From assembly GCA_965249035.1 (NCBI GenBank), contig CBDFKV010000007.1:868001-932000 (forward strand): a stretch of DNA of 64,000 bases, read 5' to 3'. Both the position numbers and the translations under genes were made by a program. Below are positions 54,862 to 63,941 of the stretch, piece after piece (the first letter of the stretch is position 1; each line of letters starts with the position of its first letter). The stretch is from CBDFKV01 sp965249035. Lineage in GTDB: Bacteria > Pseudomonadota > Gammaproteobacteria > Arenicellales > Poriferihabitantaceae. Under the pieces are notes generated by a model that worked only from the letters and a program-made list of their open reading frames with translations, did not search any database and was not told where the DNA came from.

Positions 54862-56130
54862 ATGGAAATAATCCTCATCATCCTGCTGCTGGTGCTATTG
54901 TTATTGCTGAAGGGCTTTTTCTCCGGCTCTGAAATCGCGCTGGTTAACTCCGACAAGATGAAACTACAGCACCGCGCGCGGCAAGGACATAAGGGCTCAC
55001 AGCTGGTTCTGAAACTGTTCAAAACTCCCGACATCATGCTCGGAACCACGCTGGTTGGGACTAATATCGCCACCGTCGCGCTGACCACGATTGGTGCTAC
55101 ATTAATGATCAAATACTTCGGCAATCTCGGCGATTTATACGCCTTTTTGGTATTTACGCCACTCTTGCTGATATTTGGCGAGATAGTCCCAAAAAGCATT
55201 TACCAGCAAAAATCTGACGACATCGCACCGATTGCAGTCTACCCACTGCGGGTTTTTTCTTGGTTATTTTCCCCGATTATTTTCATTTTCTCGCGTATTG
55301 CCCGACTAGCAGCGCGTATTGCGGGTGGGGGTAAAACTGATCAAACCGTATTTATGGCCCGCGAGCAAATTCGTACCGTGGTCGACATGGCGGACCGGGG
55401 CACCAATGTCGGAACATTTGACCGCGAACGCATTAAACGCACCATTCGCTTTGCCGAAACAACCGTGGGCGAAGCGATGATTCCGATTTCAGACGTGGTG
55501 GCGATCAAACGCAACCGGGACATGGCGACCGCCATCAAAATGGTCTACAGCAACGGCTACAATCGCTTGCCAGTGTATGAGCGCAATACCAGCAATATCA
55601 CGGGTGTGATGACGCTTTCAACCTGGGATTTGATGGACCCAAAGCTGACAGGCAAGTCGATCAAGAGTTTCATCAAACCTGCCAGCTACGTGACTGTGCA
55701 TCAAACCATCGACCAGCTGCTTGAAGACCTCAAGGAGCGTAAAGATCACATGGCGATTGTGGTGGATGAGTTTGGTTCAGCGGTCGGCATGATCACCATG
55801 GAAGACGTGCTGGAAGAAGTGGTAGGAGAAATCGATGTTGGGTACGATTTTGAAGAATACCACCCGCGCAAAAAACGCGAAATTGAAGTCCTTGATAGTG
55901 ATTCTTATATTTTTGACGCCCGTTTGTCTTTGTCGGAAGCCAATGAGATTCTAGGTGCCAGCCTGCCAGTGGGCGAGTTTCATACTCTTGGTGGCTTAGT
56001 TATTGCCCGCCTCAAGCACATTCCCAAAGTCGGGGAATCCATCAATGTTGACGGTTACATTTTCACCGTTGAAGCCTCTACGGAGCGGGCAGTTACCCAA
56101 ATTCGAGTGGAGCCGGACTTGGTAGGCTAG
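54862..56130 (+). CDS. CorC/HlyC-type transporter, paralogue 2
   Basis: 422 residues with the same architecture as the gene before it: DUF21 (LLKGFFSGSEIALVNSDKMK; FGEIVPKSIYQQKSDDIAPI), CBS pair (GEAMIPISDVVAIKRNRDMA; AIVVDEFGSAVGMITMEDVL), and CorC_HlyC (DSYIFDARLSLSEANEILGA). It starts two bases after paralogue 1 stops, so the two are coupled and may form a heteromer. A weak dyad GCTGAT/ATCAGC (56130-56145) lies at its end. Confidence 0.92.
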   Translation: MEIILIILLLVLLLLLKGFFSGSEIALVNSDKMKLQHRARQGHKGSQLVLKLFKTPDIMLGTTLVGTNIATVALTTIGATLMIKYFGNLGDLYAFLVFTPLLLIFGEIVPKSIYQQKSDDIAPIAVYPLRVFSWLFSPIIFIFSRIARLAARIAGGGKTDQTVFMAREQIRTVVDMADRGTNVGTFDRERIKRTIRFAETTVGEAMIPISDVVAIKRNRDMATAIKMVYSNGYNRLPVYERNTSNITGVMTLSTWDLMDPKLTGKSIKSFIKPASYVTVHQTIDQLLEDLKERKDHMAIVVDEFGSAVGMITMEDVLEEVVGEIDVGYDFEEYHPRKKREIEVLDSDSYIFDARLSLSEANEILGASLPVGEFHTLGGLVIARLKHIPKVGESINVDGYIFTVEASTERAVTQIRVEPDLVG

Positions 56131-56157
56131 CTGATCAAAATCAGCCCAAAAGTAGCT

Positions 56158-57111
56158 TTATCGCGCATAAAAGCCGATTGATTCCTGCTCTGCCACGTCA
56201 AGCACGCCTACTCCACGATCGTCTGGCACTTCCTTAATGTTCTTGATCTCGCGACTTTTGATAATCAGCTGGTGAATCAGCGGCATGATAATCAGCTCAA
56301 GCGCCAACACCACCTCGCTTGCAGGCACTACTAGCGTATCCTGGCGCGACATAAACGAGTGTTTAAGGCGCTTTAGCAATTTGCTGTAATCAGGCTTTTC
56401 AATGTCCTGAAAATGGATCACTAAAAACATTTCATCCAGCGTAATTTCAGTGTCGTCGCTAAACGGGTCTGAGGTGTCTGCCAGTGGGATCAGCTGAAAA
56501 TTGATGTGAGTGCGGGTGAATTGTGGCGTGATGTGATGCACATAATCATGCATCCGGTCCAAAATCGACTCGCGCACTTCCTTCTTGGTTTTACCGCGCG
56601 ATAACGTGTCACGCTGCATGCGCCGCTTCCATTCGAGGTTGACGTTTGGCACCACCCCGATCAGTAAATCAGGATATTGAGAAATATCAATATCGCCATC
56701 AATCGCTGCGCCGTGCAAACCACGATACAACAATAAATCAGTATCAGGATCCATCAACTGCCACGGCGTGAACGTACCGGGCTCCTGATCAAATAGATCA
56801 GCACCCTCCGCGGTATGAATGTAATGCCGGCACTCACCCGTACCAACCGCTGAATACTGGAAAAACAAGGTTTCCAGCTTATCGAGATGATTCCCATCAG
56901 GAGAAAAATGCGATAAATGCCGCCCCTCAGCTTTTGCCTGTGCCATTTCAACGCTCATGTCTTTGCGACTAAAACGATGAAAGGCATTGCCCTGAATAAA
57001 TGCCGCTTTGACGCGCTCACGCTGAAAAATATGTTGAAACGCTCTGATTACTGCGGTGCTACCACCTCCAGATGAGCCGGTCACTGCAACAATGGGAAAT
57101 TCTTCAGACAT
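56158..57111 (-). CDS. Phosphoribulokinase homologue with replaced catalytic residues
   Basis: 317 residues aligning along its whole length with bacterial class I phosphoribulokinases (IVAVTGSSGGGSTAVIRAFQ; FSHFSPDG-type region; IDISQYPDLLIGVVPNVNLE; NFQLIPLADTSDPF; HSFMSRQDTLVVPASEVVLA). The usual EGD(S/A)FHR is QGNAFHR here, so Asp42 is Asn, and Lys53 is Ser. The Walker-B Glu (YEGLHG, Glu131 in Rhodobacter) is Arg (YRGLHG, residue 130). Arg168-Asp169 and Arg173 equivalents remain. By these losses it should not phosphorylate ribulose 5-phosphate well. It may be a regulatory or repurposed paralogue. It lies downstream of the LCIB-like gene. Confidence 0.85.
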   Translation of the reverse strand: MSEEFPIVAVTGSSGGGSTAVIRAFQHIFQRERVKAAFIQGNAFHRFSRKDMSVEMAQAKAEGRHLSHFSPDGNHLDKLETLFFQYSAVGTGECRHYIHTAEGADLFDQEPGTFTPWQLMDPDTDLLLYRGLHGAAIDGDIDISQYPDLLIGVVPNVNLEWKRRMQRDTLSRGKTKKEVRESILDRMHDYVHHITPQFTRTHINFQLIPLADTSDPFSDDTEITLDEMFLVIHFQDIEKPDYSKLLKRLKHSFMSRQDTLVVPASEVVLALELIIMPLIHQLIIKSREIKNIKEVPDDRGVGVLDVAEQESIGFYAR

Positions 57112-57307
57112 ACGTTTTATCTCTCCCGCCTAGTTCTTCTATCAGTGCATCGCGGCGGAGGCGAACGACTTACTCGGAACGCCTATACAGTTACCCAATG
57201 CTCCGTGTGGGGCGAGTGTAAACCGTATCAGCCCAGTTTAAGCGCTGAAAAATTTTATCCTTCTATGGCTTTAACGCATAGCGCGTGCTAAACGAGCACC
57301 GCTGATA

Positions 57308-58447
57308 TCAAAAATGAACCTCTACTTCCTTGGCTCGTTGCATGACAGCAATAGCCGCTTCCAGATCAATCTGCTCGGGGTTTTCGACCGACTGTGCACG
57401 TAAGGTTTTGATCAAAGCTTCTTGCTCCACAGTAAAGAATTCACCGCTGGCTTTTTGCACGTATGCCGCCCACGGGATGAATTTGGTCAAGGGGAAAATC
57501 TGTGATGGCTCTGGTGATATATCAATATTCAAGCCCGAGATATAGATCATATTCTTACCCGCGTATTCCTCTGAATCCACAATCGTGCGATAAGTACGGT
57601 CAAATTCAGACTGCGTATTAACCAGCGCGGCAGCTAACATTGGCTCGGGTGACGTAACGATATACGGCATCACGTCTTTTAGATTATTCTCTAGGTATTC
57701 ATAACCTTCACGATCCGATGCCACTGCGTGCTTAAAATGAAATAAATCAGGTTGCAGCAAGTCACCGATTGTATGCCCGCTTGATAGATCTAACTGAGCA
57801 TCATCAAGCCGCTGGATCAACGCAGGTGCCGCTCGAAAAACCGTCGCCGTACAACGAATATCAACCGGCGGGAAAAAATCATCATTTTTAGAAAGAATTA
57901 GTTTTTTCAGGTCAAGAAATAAGCCGAATTCACGCGAACCATCCAGCAAATGGTTATCTATAGCGACCTTAACGCCATCATCAGTTTGAAATATCTCAAT
58001 CGCTTCGCTAGCGAACTGATAGGCTTTTTGGTACCAACTCAGTACCCGCTCAATTTTTCCACAGGCTGCCGAAAACGATCCATCCGGTGCCTGCAATCGC
58101 CGATAGCTACCAAACTGCTGCGCCGCCGGGTCATATCCAACATGGCTGGCATGAATAATGACCACGTCTTTACCGTGGTGGGCGTGTGGCCCGTGCCGAT
58201 CGGTGGCGACGACGCCACCCACCAAGCCATGATTAAATGGAAAAGTACCAAAGTGCTTGGCGATTAAAATAACCGGAAAACCCTGACTTTCATCGGAACA
58301 AAATGCCCGCGACGGCATGATCTTGCCCGCCTCAAAGCCTAGTGACAGGCAATAGTTGTACAAGCGCGGCACAAAATTGCTGTAACGAAACATCGCGCCT
58401 TCCATACGGAAGACTTTAAGTAAGTCCGATTGCAGCGTTGGTCGCAT
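57308..58447 (-). CDS. LCIB-like putative theta carbonic anhydrase
   Basis: 379 residues. A segment with FCSDES (Cys50, Asp52), a Gly/Phe-rich AKHFGTFPFNHGLVGGVVA, VVIIHASHVGYDP (His102) and FSAACGKI (Cys129) matches the LCIB-type carbonic anhydrase zinc set Cys-His-Cys. The usual Arg two residues after the Asp of the CxDxR motif reads Ser. The C-terminal 200 residues are not recognised. It starts with AAGGAG six bases upstream, 14 bp after the trpD stop, and precedes the phosphoribulokinase homologue. A CO2-related role is inferred from these. No signal peptide. It could also be an unrelated zinc protein. Confidence 0.6.
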   Translation of the reverse strand: MRPTLQSDLLKVFRMEGAMFRYSNFVPRLYNYCLSLGFEAGKIMPSRAFCSDESQGFPVILIAKHFGTFPFNHGLVGGVVATDRHGPHAHHGKDVVIIHASHVGYDPAAQQFGSYRRLQAPDGSFSAACGKIERVLSWYQKAYQFASEAIEIFQTDDGVKVAIDNHLLDGSREFGLFLDLKKLILSKNDDFFPPVDIRCTATVFRAAPALIQRLDDAQLDLSSGHTIGDLLQPDLFHFKHAVASDREGYEYLENNLKDVMPYIVTSPEPMLAAALVNTQSEFDRTYRTIVDSEEYAGKNMIYISGLNIDISPEPSQIFPLTKFIPWAAYVQKASGEFFTVEQEALIKTLRAQSVENPEQIDLEAAIAVMQRAKEVEVHF

Positions 58448-58461
58448 GGCTTGGCTCCTTC

Positions 58462-59484
58462 TTATTCGCTAAAACTATTTGAGATAACGGCCAATTGCTC
58501 AAGCCGCTTGAGTGCGTCACCACTATTTAGAATAACTTTGGCTTCATCAACTCCAGCTTGTAAGCTGTCCGCCAAATCGCCTACATAAATCGTCGCTCCT
58601 GCGTTCAAGGCGACCATGTCATACGCAGCACCCTGCTCTCCGGCCAATGCGCTCTGCACCAATTTTAAACTGTGTTCAGCATTCTCAACGATCAGCCCGT
58701 CAAGGCTCCCGCGCTCAATGCCCACTGATTCAGGAGTGATTTCGTATTCGCGCACCGCCCCATTTTGAAATTCCGCCGCATAGGTTTTATCTGCGATTGA
58801 TATCTCATCCAAGCCATCTGCTGAATAAACCGCCATGGCATGCTGAGATCCCATGCGTCCCAGCACCTCGGCCATCGGTCGCACCCAAGCCTCAGCAAAT
58901 ACGCCGGTTAATTGGTGCGTCGCCCCCGCTGGATTAGTAATCGGCCCGAGTAAGTTAAAGACAGTACGCACGCCAATTTCTCTGCGCGTTGCGATCGCAT
59001 GTCGCATTGCCGCGTGATGCGTCGGCGCAAACATAAATCCAACACCGCAGGCATCAATACATTGTCCTACCTCGGCGGGGTTTATGCCAATATTGACGCC
59101 TGCCGCCTCAAGCACATCAGCGCTGCCCGAATTGCCTGATGCGGCGCGATTACCGTGTTTAGCGACCTTCCCGCCTGCAACTGCGGTGACAAAAGCGCTC
59201 GCGGTTGAAACATTGAATAGCTTAGCACCGTCGCCGCCGGTTCCGACCGTATCGATGATCTTATCGGCATTCAGCTTAACCGGTGCCGCGAGGTTTTTCA
59301 TGATCGTGCCCGCACCAACAATTTCATCAACCGTCTCACCCTTGACCGCCAACGCCACCAAAAAGGCACTGATTTGCGACGGCGTTGCATCACCGCCCAT
59401 GATCACCGACATCACATCTTGCATTTCAGCCTGACTGAGGTCTGCACCCACCATCAGAGTCTTTATCGCCTTGACTATATCCAC
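58462..59484 (-). CDS. trpD: Anthranilate phosphoribosyltransferase
   Basis: 340 residues from the GTG at 59484 (VDIVKAIKTLMVGADL). A longer frame from 59547 adds 21 residues unlike the family. The core has the PRPP loop DTVGTGGDGAKLFNVSTASA, KHGNRAASGNSGSADVLEAAG, and the KxxG-type region FAPTHHAAMRHA. It transfers phosphoribose to anthranilate in Trp synthesis. It stands without trpG or trpC, but leads into the LCIB-like gene on the same strand. Confidence 0.95.
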   Translation of the reverse strand: MDIVKAIKTLMVGADLSQAEMQDVMSVIMGGDATPSQISAFLVALAVKGETVDEIVGAGTIMKNLAAPVKLNADKIIDTVGTGGDGAKLFNVSTASAFVTAVAGGKVAKHGNRAASGNSGSADVLEAAGVNIGINPAEVGQCIDACGVGFMFAPTHHAAMRHAIATRREIGVRTVFNLLGPITNPAGATHQLTGVFAEAWVRPMAEVLGRMGSQHAMAVYSADGLDEISIADKTYAAEFQNGAVREYEITPESVGIERGSLDGLIVENAEHSLKLVQSALAGEQGAAYDMVALNAGATIYVGDLADSLQAGVDEAKVILNSGDALKRLEQLAVISNSFSE

Positions 59485-59615
59485 AGCGTTCTCACTAATT
59501 ATTGTGCTTACGCTTAAGTGTACTCGAAGCCCGAGGGTGGGTTCCAATACAAATCTTCAGTCGAATGGCAAAAGCAGCTGAATATTGTTGATTGACTGAA
59601 CTGATCCCTAGCCTA

Positions 59616-60560
59616 TTACAGTCGCAAACCTACATCTGCATAGCTGTCAGACCCAAGCTTATCTGTTGCCAGATTTGCCAAGGTGAGGCTAGTGATTGTC
59701 TTGTAGGTTCCCACTTCTGATAATGTCGCATTCAGCGTTTCCACTGTTTGCTTGTTCTCCGCACGCCACAGCAGCTCTGGATTACTATTAAATCGAGTGT
59801 CTTGGTATTCGGTAGGCTTGCCATATTTATCAACCAAGAGTTGCTGCACTTCATCGCTGTCAGTGGTTACTACTTGCACCAGCTCCAAACGCTCAAGCTG
59901 AGCCACACGTTTGTCGCTAAACCAGGCTTTGAGGCATTTCCACTCTGCTTGTGCCACATCAGCATCCTGACTGACATCAAAATCTGCTGGACAACCGCCT
60001 GCTACCATTGTCATCAAGCCTTCGGTGACGTCAAACTCCGGTGCAATATTGAAGGCGTCCATTATCGCTGCGTAGACCTCTTCGACAGTCATACCCAGTT
60101 TGATTTCAATAACCGATAGTTGCTCATTCACTAGATCGCTAGTGCTTTCGGCAGTCTGCCAACTTGGTTGTTCCGAATTGTCCCAAACTGCACCTTGCTC
60201 CTCAGTCAATGCCTGCACCAACCAATCATTGCGCTTGGAAAGATTGCCCTGATACACCACCCCATCCAAGCCACGAACCAAACCAGTGATATTGATTTCA
60301 GATAGCTCCGGGCATTCATAATTCAGCATGGCTCGAACCGAATCAGCCAGCCTTTGCAATTCTAGTGATTCGTAGTCATAAACTTCTGGACGTGACGTGT
60401 CGATCTTGATATCAGCTGCGCTATAACAGTCCAACGCCCGCATTAAGGTCACGGTTTGATCAGCATCGGTAATCAGTATTCGATCTGCCCAGGCATTTGA
60501 GAGACCTAAGGTTCCCAGCGTCAACAGTGCCAAAAGGAATTTTTGAGAGATTACCTTCAT
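59616..60560 (-). CDS. Exported protein of unknown function
   Basis: 314 residues with a Sec signal peptide (FLLALLTLGTLGLSNAWA, cut near 26). The mature part contains four cysteines (ALDCYSAADI; LNYECPELS; AGGCPADFD; EWKCLKAW) that could form disulfides. I do not recognise the family. It starts at an ATG overlapping the preceding SH3-protein stop by one base (TGATG), so the two are coupled. Both are exported and may work together in the envelope. Confidence 0.85.
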   Translation of the reverse strand: MKVISQKFLLALLTLGTLGLSNAWADRILITDADQTVTLMRALDCYSAADIKIDTSRPEVYDYESLELQRLADSVRAMLNYECPELSEINITGLVRGLDGVVYQGNLSKRNDWLVQALTEEQGAVWDNSEQPSWQTAESTSDLVNEQLSVIEIKLGMTVEEVYAAIMDAFNIAPEFDVTEGLMTMVAGGCPADFDVSQDADVAQAEWKCLKAWFSDKRVAQLERLELVQVVTTDSDEVQQLLVDKYGKPTEYQDTRFNSNPELLWRAENKQTVETLNATLSEVGTYKTITSLTLANLATDKLGSDSYADVGLRL

Positions 60561-61363
60561 CAGATTTTCACCCAGTTACCGTTGGCCTGCTGACAGGCCT
60601 TAAATTGATGCGACTCACTACTGCCACCACGTAAGCTCACGTTCTGAGTAATTAGCTGGCACTTTGAATCTTGCGCTGCATAACGACCCGATTGCGAGGC
60701 ATCTGAAGCTTCACGGATTGCATTGGTATAAGCTGTTTGCTTGCTATCCACCACCATTAAAGGTGCGTATAAAAAGCCCGACGCCTTGCCTTGTTCCGCA
60801 ATTAAATACCAGTTACTGTCGACCACCTTGCCCACTACCGGTACGGACTTGCCGCGCCTGATGCTATGCAAAACAGCGTAATCTACTCCTGGCCCACCAC
60901 GAACATTGATATCAGTGGTCGGAACATAATAGGCATTCAACAACTCAATCGGCGGCAAGCGATCAAGTGCTGGTTTTAAGCGACTATTATTGGCTTTCGG
61001 GCTGTAATCACGCGCAGATACCTGCGTACGCATGCCCGTATCTGGGTTCTTCCAAGTGCTCGCTTGGCCGGTGGAAACGGCTCGACTAGTCGCTTGATTA
61101 AACCCTTGGCGGTCGATTTGCGTTAGCCGCGTACCCACCTTACCGCCAGCCCAATAGCCTGCCAATGTGCCGGCTGCAATCGCCGCTGTCCTGCCGCTGC
61201 CTCCACCTATTTTTGAGCCAACAATGGCTCCGGTCAACGCACCCACGCCTTTGCTGATATTCTCTTTATTCAATGCTGGCCAGCCTTGTGCATGGATTGG
61301 CGTGGCGGTAATACCCAAAATCATAAGCATTGTTATCGCGGTTCGTTTCAACATGTCATTCAC
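60560..61363 (-). CDS. Exported glycine-zipper / SH3-domain protein
   Basis: 267 residues. A signal peptide (LKRTAITMLMILGITATPIHAQ) precedes a glycine-zipper segment of the 17-kDa antigen type (VGALTGAIVGSKIGGGSGRT; AAIAAGTLAGYWAGGKVG). A bacterial SH3 domain follows at about 150-200 (VPTTDINVRGGPGVDYAVLH; SIRRGKSVPVVGKVVDSNWY). The C-terminus has CQLITQNVSLRGGSSESHQF with a Cys pair. Likely an envelope-associated, wall-binding protein. Coupled to the next exported protein. Confidence 0.85.
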   Translation of the reverse strand: MNDMLKRTAITMLMILGITATPIHAQGWPALNKENISKGVGALTGAIVGSKIGGGSGRTAAIAAGTLAGYWAGGKVGTRLTQIDRQGFNQATSRAVSTGQASTWKNPDTGMRTQVSARDYSPKANNSRLKPALDRLPPIELLNAYYVPTTDINVRGGPGVDYAVLHSIRRGKSVPVVGKVVDSNWYLIAEQGKASGFLYAPLMVVDSKQTAYTNAIREASDASQSGRYAAQDSKCQLITQNVSLRGGSSESHQFKACQQANGNWVKI

Positions 61364-61596
61364 CTCTTTGAATTAATTCAATCTAAATTCTTGCGGAAAA
61401 GTCTATTCCTGTCGTCTGAACATCCTTTGAATGACTAAACCTGAGTGTCAGCAACTGTTCAGCCGATGAGATGACCTGATAGTTGACTACCCATTACCCC
61501 ACAAGGGCACCTTACAAACTGGATATTGAGCTAAGTTAAATTTACTCGGTGTCACGGAGTGTGTTCCAATACCAGCACTCAACAAAAAATAAGGCT

Positions 61597-62220
61597 ATGT
61601 ACCTACCCAAAGCATTTCACGAGACCGACCAGAGCCGTGCGTATGCGATCATCCAGCGCTATGGTTTCGCCAGCCTGGTATCAGTGGTCGACGACGCACC
61701 GTTTATCAGCCATATCCCGCTGCAGCTGGAAATCCCCCAGGATGGTTCGGATGATTCACAACCGAATGCGCGCTTATTAGGTCACTTCGCATTAGCAAAT
61801 CCACACGTTGAGATACTGCGACAACACGCGCAAGTGCTGTGTATCTTTCAAGGCCCACACGCCTATGTTTCACCAAGTTGGTATACTAGTGGCGGTGTAC
61901 CCACTTGGAATTATGCACTGGTGCACGTTAGTGGTAGTGCGCGCCTAATCGAGGAGCGATCCGCTAAACGCGCCATCGTGGAGCAGTTAACCGAGCAATA
62001 CGAGCGCCCTCGTGAGCAACCCTGGGTGCCGGATTATTCGGAATCAATGCTGGATGCGATTGTCGGCGTTGAAATTGAGATTGATGAGATCAATGCCAAA
62101 TTCAAGCTCAGCCAAAATAAAAGCCAGGCTGACCACGACGCAGTGGCTGAACAATTTAGAACTTCACCGTTGCTGGAAGAACAAGCCTTGGCTAAGCTGA
62201 TGCAACCATCTGAATCATAA
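61597..62220 (+). CDS. FMN-binding PaiB-type regulator
   Basis: 207 residues from the ATG at 61597 (MYLPKAFHETDQSRAYAIIQ). The ATG at 61549 adds 16 unfamiliar residues. The family pattern is ISHIPLQLEIP, LLGHFALANPHVEIL, VLCIFQGPHAYVSPSWY, VPTWNYALVHVSGSARLIEE, and the C-terminal IEIDEINAKFKLSQNKSQAD. Homologous to PaiB, a split-barrel FMN-binding protein repressing protease and sporulation genes in Bacillus; in Gammaproteobacteria its role is unknown. Confidence 0.9.
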   Translation: MYLPKAFHETDQSRAYAIIQRYGFASLVSVVDDAPFISHIPLQLEIPQDGSDDSQPNARLLGHFALANPHVEILRQHAQVLCIFQGPHAYVSPSWYTSGGVPTWNYALVHVSGSARLIEERSAKRAIVEQLTEQYERPREQPWVPDYSESMLDAIVGVEIEIDEINAKFKLSQNKSQADHDAVAEQFRTSPLLEEQALAKLMQPSES

Positions 62221-62233
62221 GCGAGGATCAACC

Positions 62234-62782
62234 ATGCCCAGAGTACTCGTCCCCCTGGCCCAAGGCTGCGAAGAGCTGGAAGCCGTTACCATTATCGATT
62301 TGCTACGCCGCGCGGACATCGAAGTCATCACCGCCAGCCTGGATAATAAAACCATCACCGCCAGTCGCGGCGTTCGGCTGGTCGCTGATACGTCCTTGGA
62401 CGCAGTGATAGACGATGAATTTGATATGATCGTGCTACCCGGCGGATTGCCTGGTGCTGATCATTTGGATAATGATTCGCGGGTACACGATAAACTGCAG
62501 GAAATGACTGCTGCGGGTCAATACGTCGCTGCAATCTGTGCTGCACCTAAGGTTTTAGCCAGTGCTGACCTACTGGATGGTCGCTCAGCAACCAGCTACC
62601 CAGGCGTATTGAACGCGCTTGACCTCCATAATACTGAGATCAGTAGCGAAGCAGTCGTCGTCGACGGCAAAGTAGTGACCTCTCGCGGGCCGGGCACTGC
62701 TATGGATTTCGCTTTAACGCTGATTGGATTATTGACCGACACTAAAACAAGGCAGGAAGTGTCTGGTGGTTTAGCGCGATAG
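62234..62782 (+). CDS. DJ-1/YajL-family protein
   Basis: 182 residues of the DJ-1 type: VLVPLAQGCEELEAVTIIDL (the Glu of the active site), DMIVLPGGLPGADHLDNDSR, and the Cys nucleophile in VAAICAAPKVLASADLLDGR (near residue 102). VTSRGPGTAMDFALTLIGLL is the C-terminal signature. YajL-type proteins act as glyoxalase III, deglycase or stress chaperones; the assignment among these is debated. It follows the PaiB-like gene by 13 bp on the same strand. Confidence 0.93.
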   Translation: MPRVLVPLAQGCEELEAVTIIDLLRRADIEVITASLDNKTITASRGVRLVADTSLDAVIDDEFDMIVLPGGLPGADHLDNDSRVHDKLQEMTAAGQYVAAICAAPKVLASADLLDGRSATSYPGVLNALDLHNTEISSEAVVVDGKVVTSRGPGTAMDFALTLIGLLTDTKTRQEVSGGLAR

Positions 62783-62795
62783 CCGGTTTTACGCT

Positions 62796-63941
62796 TCAGC
62801 CACAGCGCTTTTGGTAAGCACTTTTTGTGCGGGCATGCGTAGCGTAAGCGATGACAGCCGCGCGCTCATTGCTAAGAAATTGATCAATCGGCGTGCGAAA
62901 TGCTGGGTCCGCAATCCAATGCATTGAATTCGTCAAGACTGGATCAAAGCCGCGCGCGAGCTTGTGTTCACCCTGCGCTCCCGGCTCAAACACAGTCAAG
63001 CCGTGCTCAATGCAATATTCAATCCCTTGGTAATAGCAAGTTTCAAAATGCAGCGCGTCGATGTATTCGCTACAACCCCAATGTCGCCCATATAACACTC
63101 GTTGGTTGCGATAAAACAATGCCCCTGCAACCGGCTGATTATCGCGATCAGCCATCACCAACAAAACCTGATCGCCCAAGGCGGCAGCAATGTCTTCGAA
63201 AAATGCCTGACTAAATACAGGTTGGCCCCATTTTCGATCATAGATTTGCTGATAAAAACGGGTGAAATTGGCCCAATCTTCGCTACTGGCTTCGCCACCA
63301 TGCAAGTGCCGAAATCGAACTCCAGCTGCGGTCACCCGGCGCCGTTCCTGACGTATATTTTTACGTTTTTTGGCATTTAAGCTGGCCAGAAAATCTTCAA
63401 AGCTCTCATGGTTTTGGTTTTTCCAGTGATACTGCACATCGTGTCTCAATTGACAGCCCGCGCCCGCAAAGACCTTGGCTTCATCTTCAGACAGAAACAA
63501 ACCATGAAAGCTACTGGCTTGATAGGTATCAACCGCCACTATCGCCGCATCCATCAGAGCTTGCTGCGTCTCCCGTTGGTATTCAGGCAGGCACAACAAC
63601 TTCGAGCCAAGCACTGGGGAAAATGGAATCGCAGCAACCAGCTTGGGATAATACGCTTGTCCATAGCGTTCATAGGCATCCGCCCACGCATGATCAAAGA
63701 CAAATTCGCCCCAAGTGTTATGCTTTTCGTACAAGGGCATTGCAGCCACCAGCATTTTTTTCTGATCATAAAGCAGTAAATAGTGCGGCAACCAGCCGCG
63801 TTGGGCTGAGATACAGCCATGCTTTTCTATCAACGATAAAAATGCATGGCTAAGTAGCGGGTGATTATCTCGGTTAAGCCGATCCCAGCTGGCTGGCTCA
63901 ACTGCATCAATACTGTCGACGTAGATACTACTGAATGGCAT
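62796..63941 (-). CDS. FemAB/GNAT-type acyltransferase
   Basis: 381 residues of the COG3146-type group: DSIDAVEPASWDRLNRDNHP at the start, VDTYQASSFHGLFLSEDEAK, LRHDVQYHWKNQNHESFEDF, KRKNIRQERRRVTAAGV, and GALFYRNQRVLYGRHWG...FEPGAQGEHKLARGFDPVLT at the end. These proteins are GNAT-fold transferases annotated as peptidoglycan-related, but the true acceptor is not known. It is convergent with the DJ-1 gene. Confidence 0.85.
   Translation of the reverse strand: MPFSSIYVDSIDAVEPASWDRLNRDNHPLLSHAFLSLIEKHGCISAQRGWLPHYLLLYDQKKMLVAAMPLYEKHNTWGEFVFDHAWADAYERYGQAYYPKLVAAIPFSPVLGSKLLCLPEYQRETQQALMDAAIVAVDTYQASSFHGLFLSEDEAKVFAGAGCQLRHDVQYHWKNQNHESFEDFLASLNAKKRKNIRQERRRVTAAGVRFRHLHGGEASSEDWANFTRFYQQIYDRKWGQPVFSQAFFEDIAAALGDQVLLVMADRDNQPVAGALFYRNQRVLYGRHWGCSEYIDALHFETCYYQGIEYCIEHGLTVFEPGAQGEHKLARGFDPVLTNSMHWIADPAFRTPIDQFLSNERAAVIAYATHARTKSAYQKRCG

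Noticed and set aside
53372..56130. Hemolysin genes (name suggested by the HlyC label)
   Set aside because: The DUF21-CBS-CorC architecture is that of ion-handling membrane proteins; nothing supports toxin function.
56130..56145. Dyad between the CorC paralogue 2 and the phosphoribulokinase homologue as a terminator
   Set aside because: The 6-bp stem with no T-run on either side is too weak to call a terminator.
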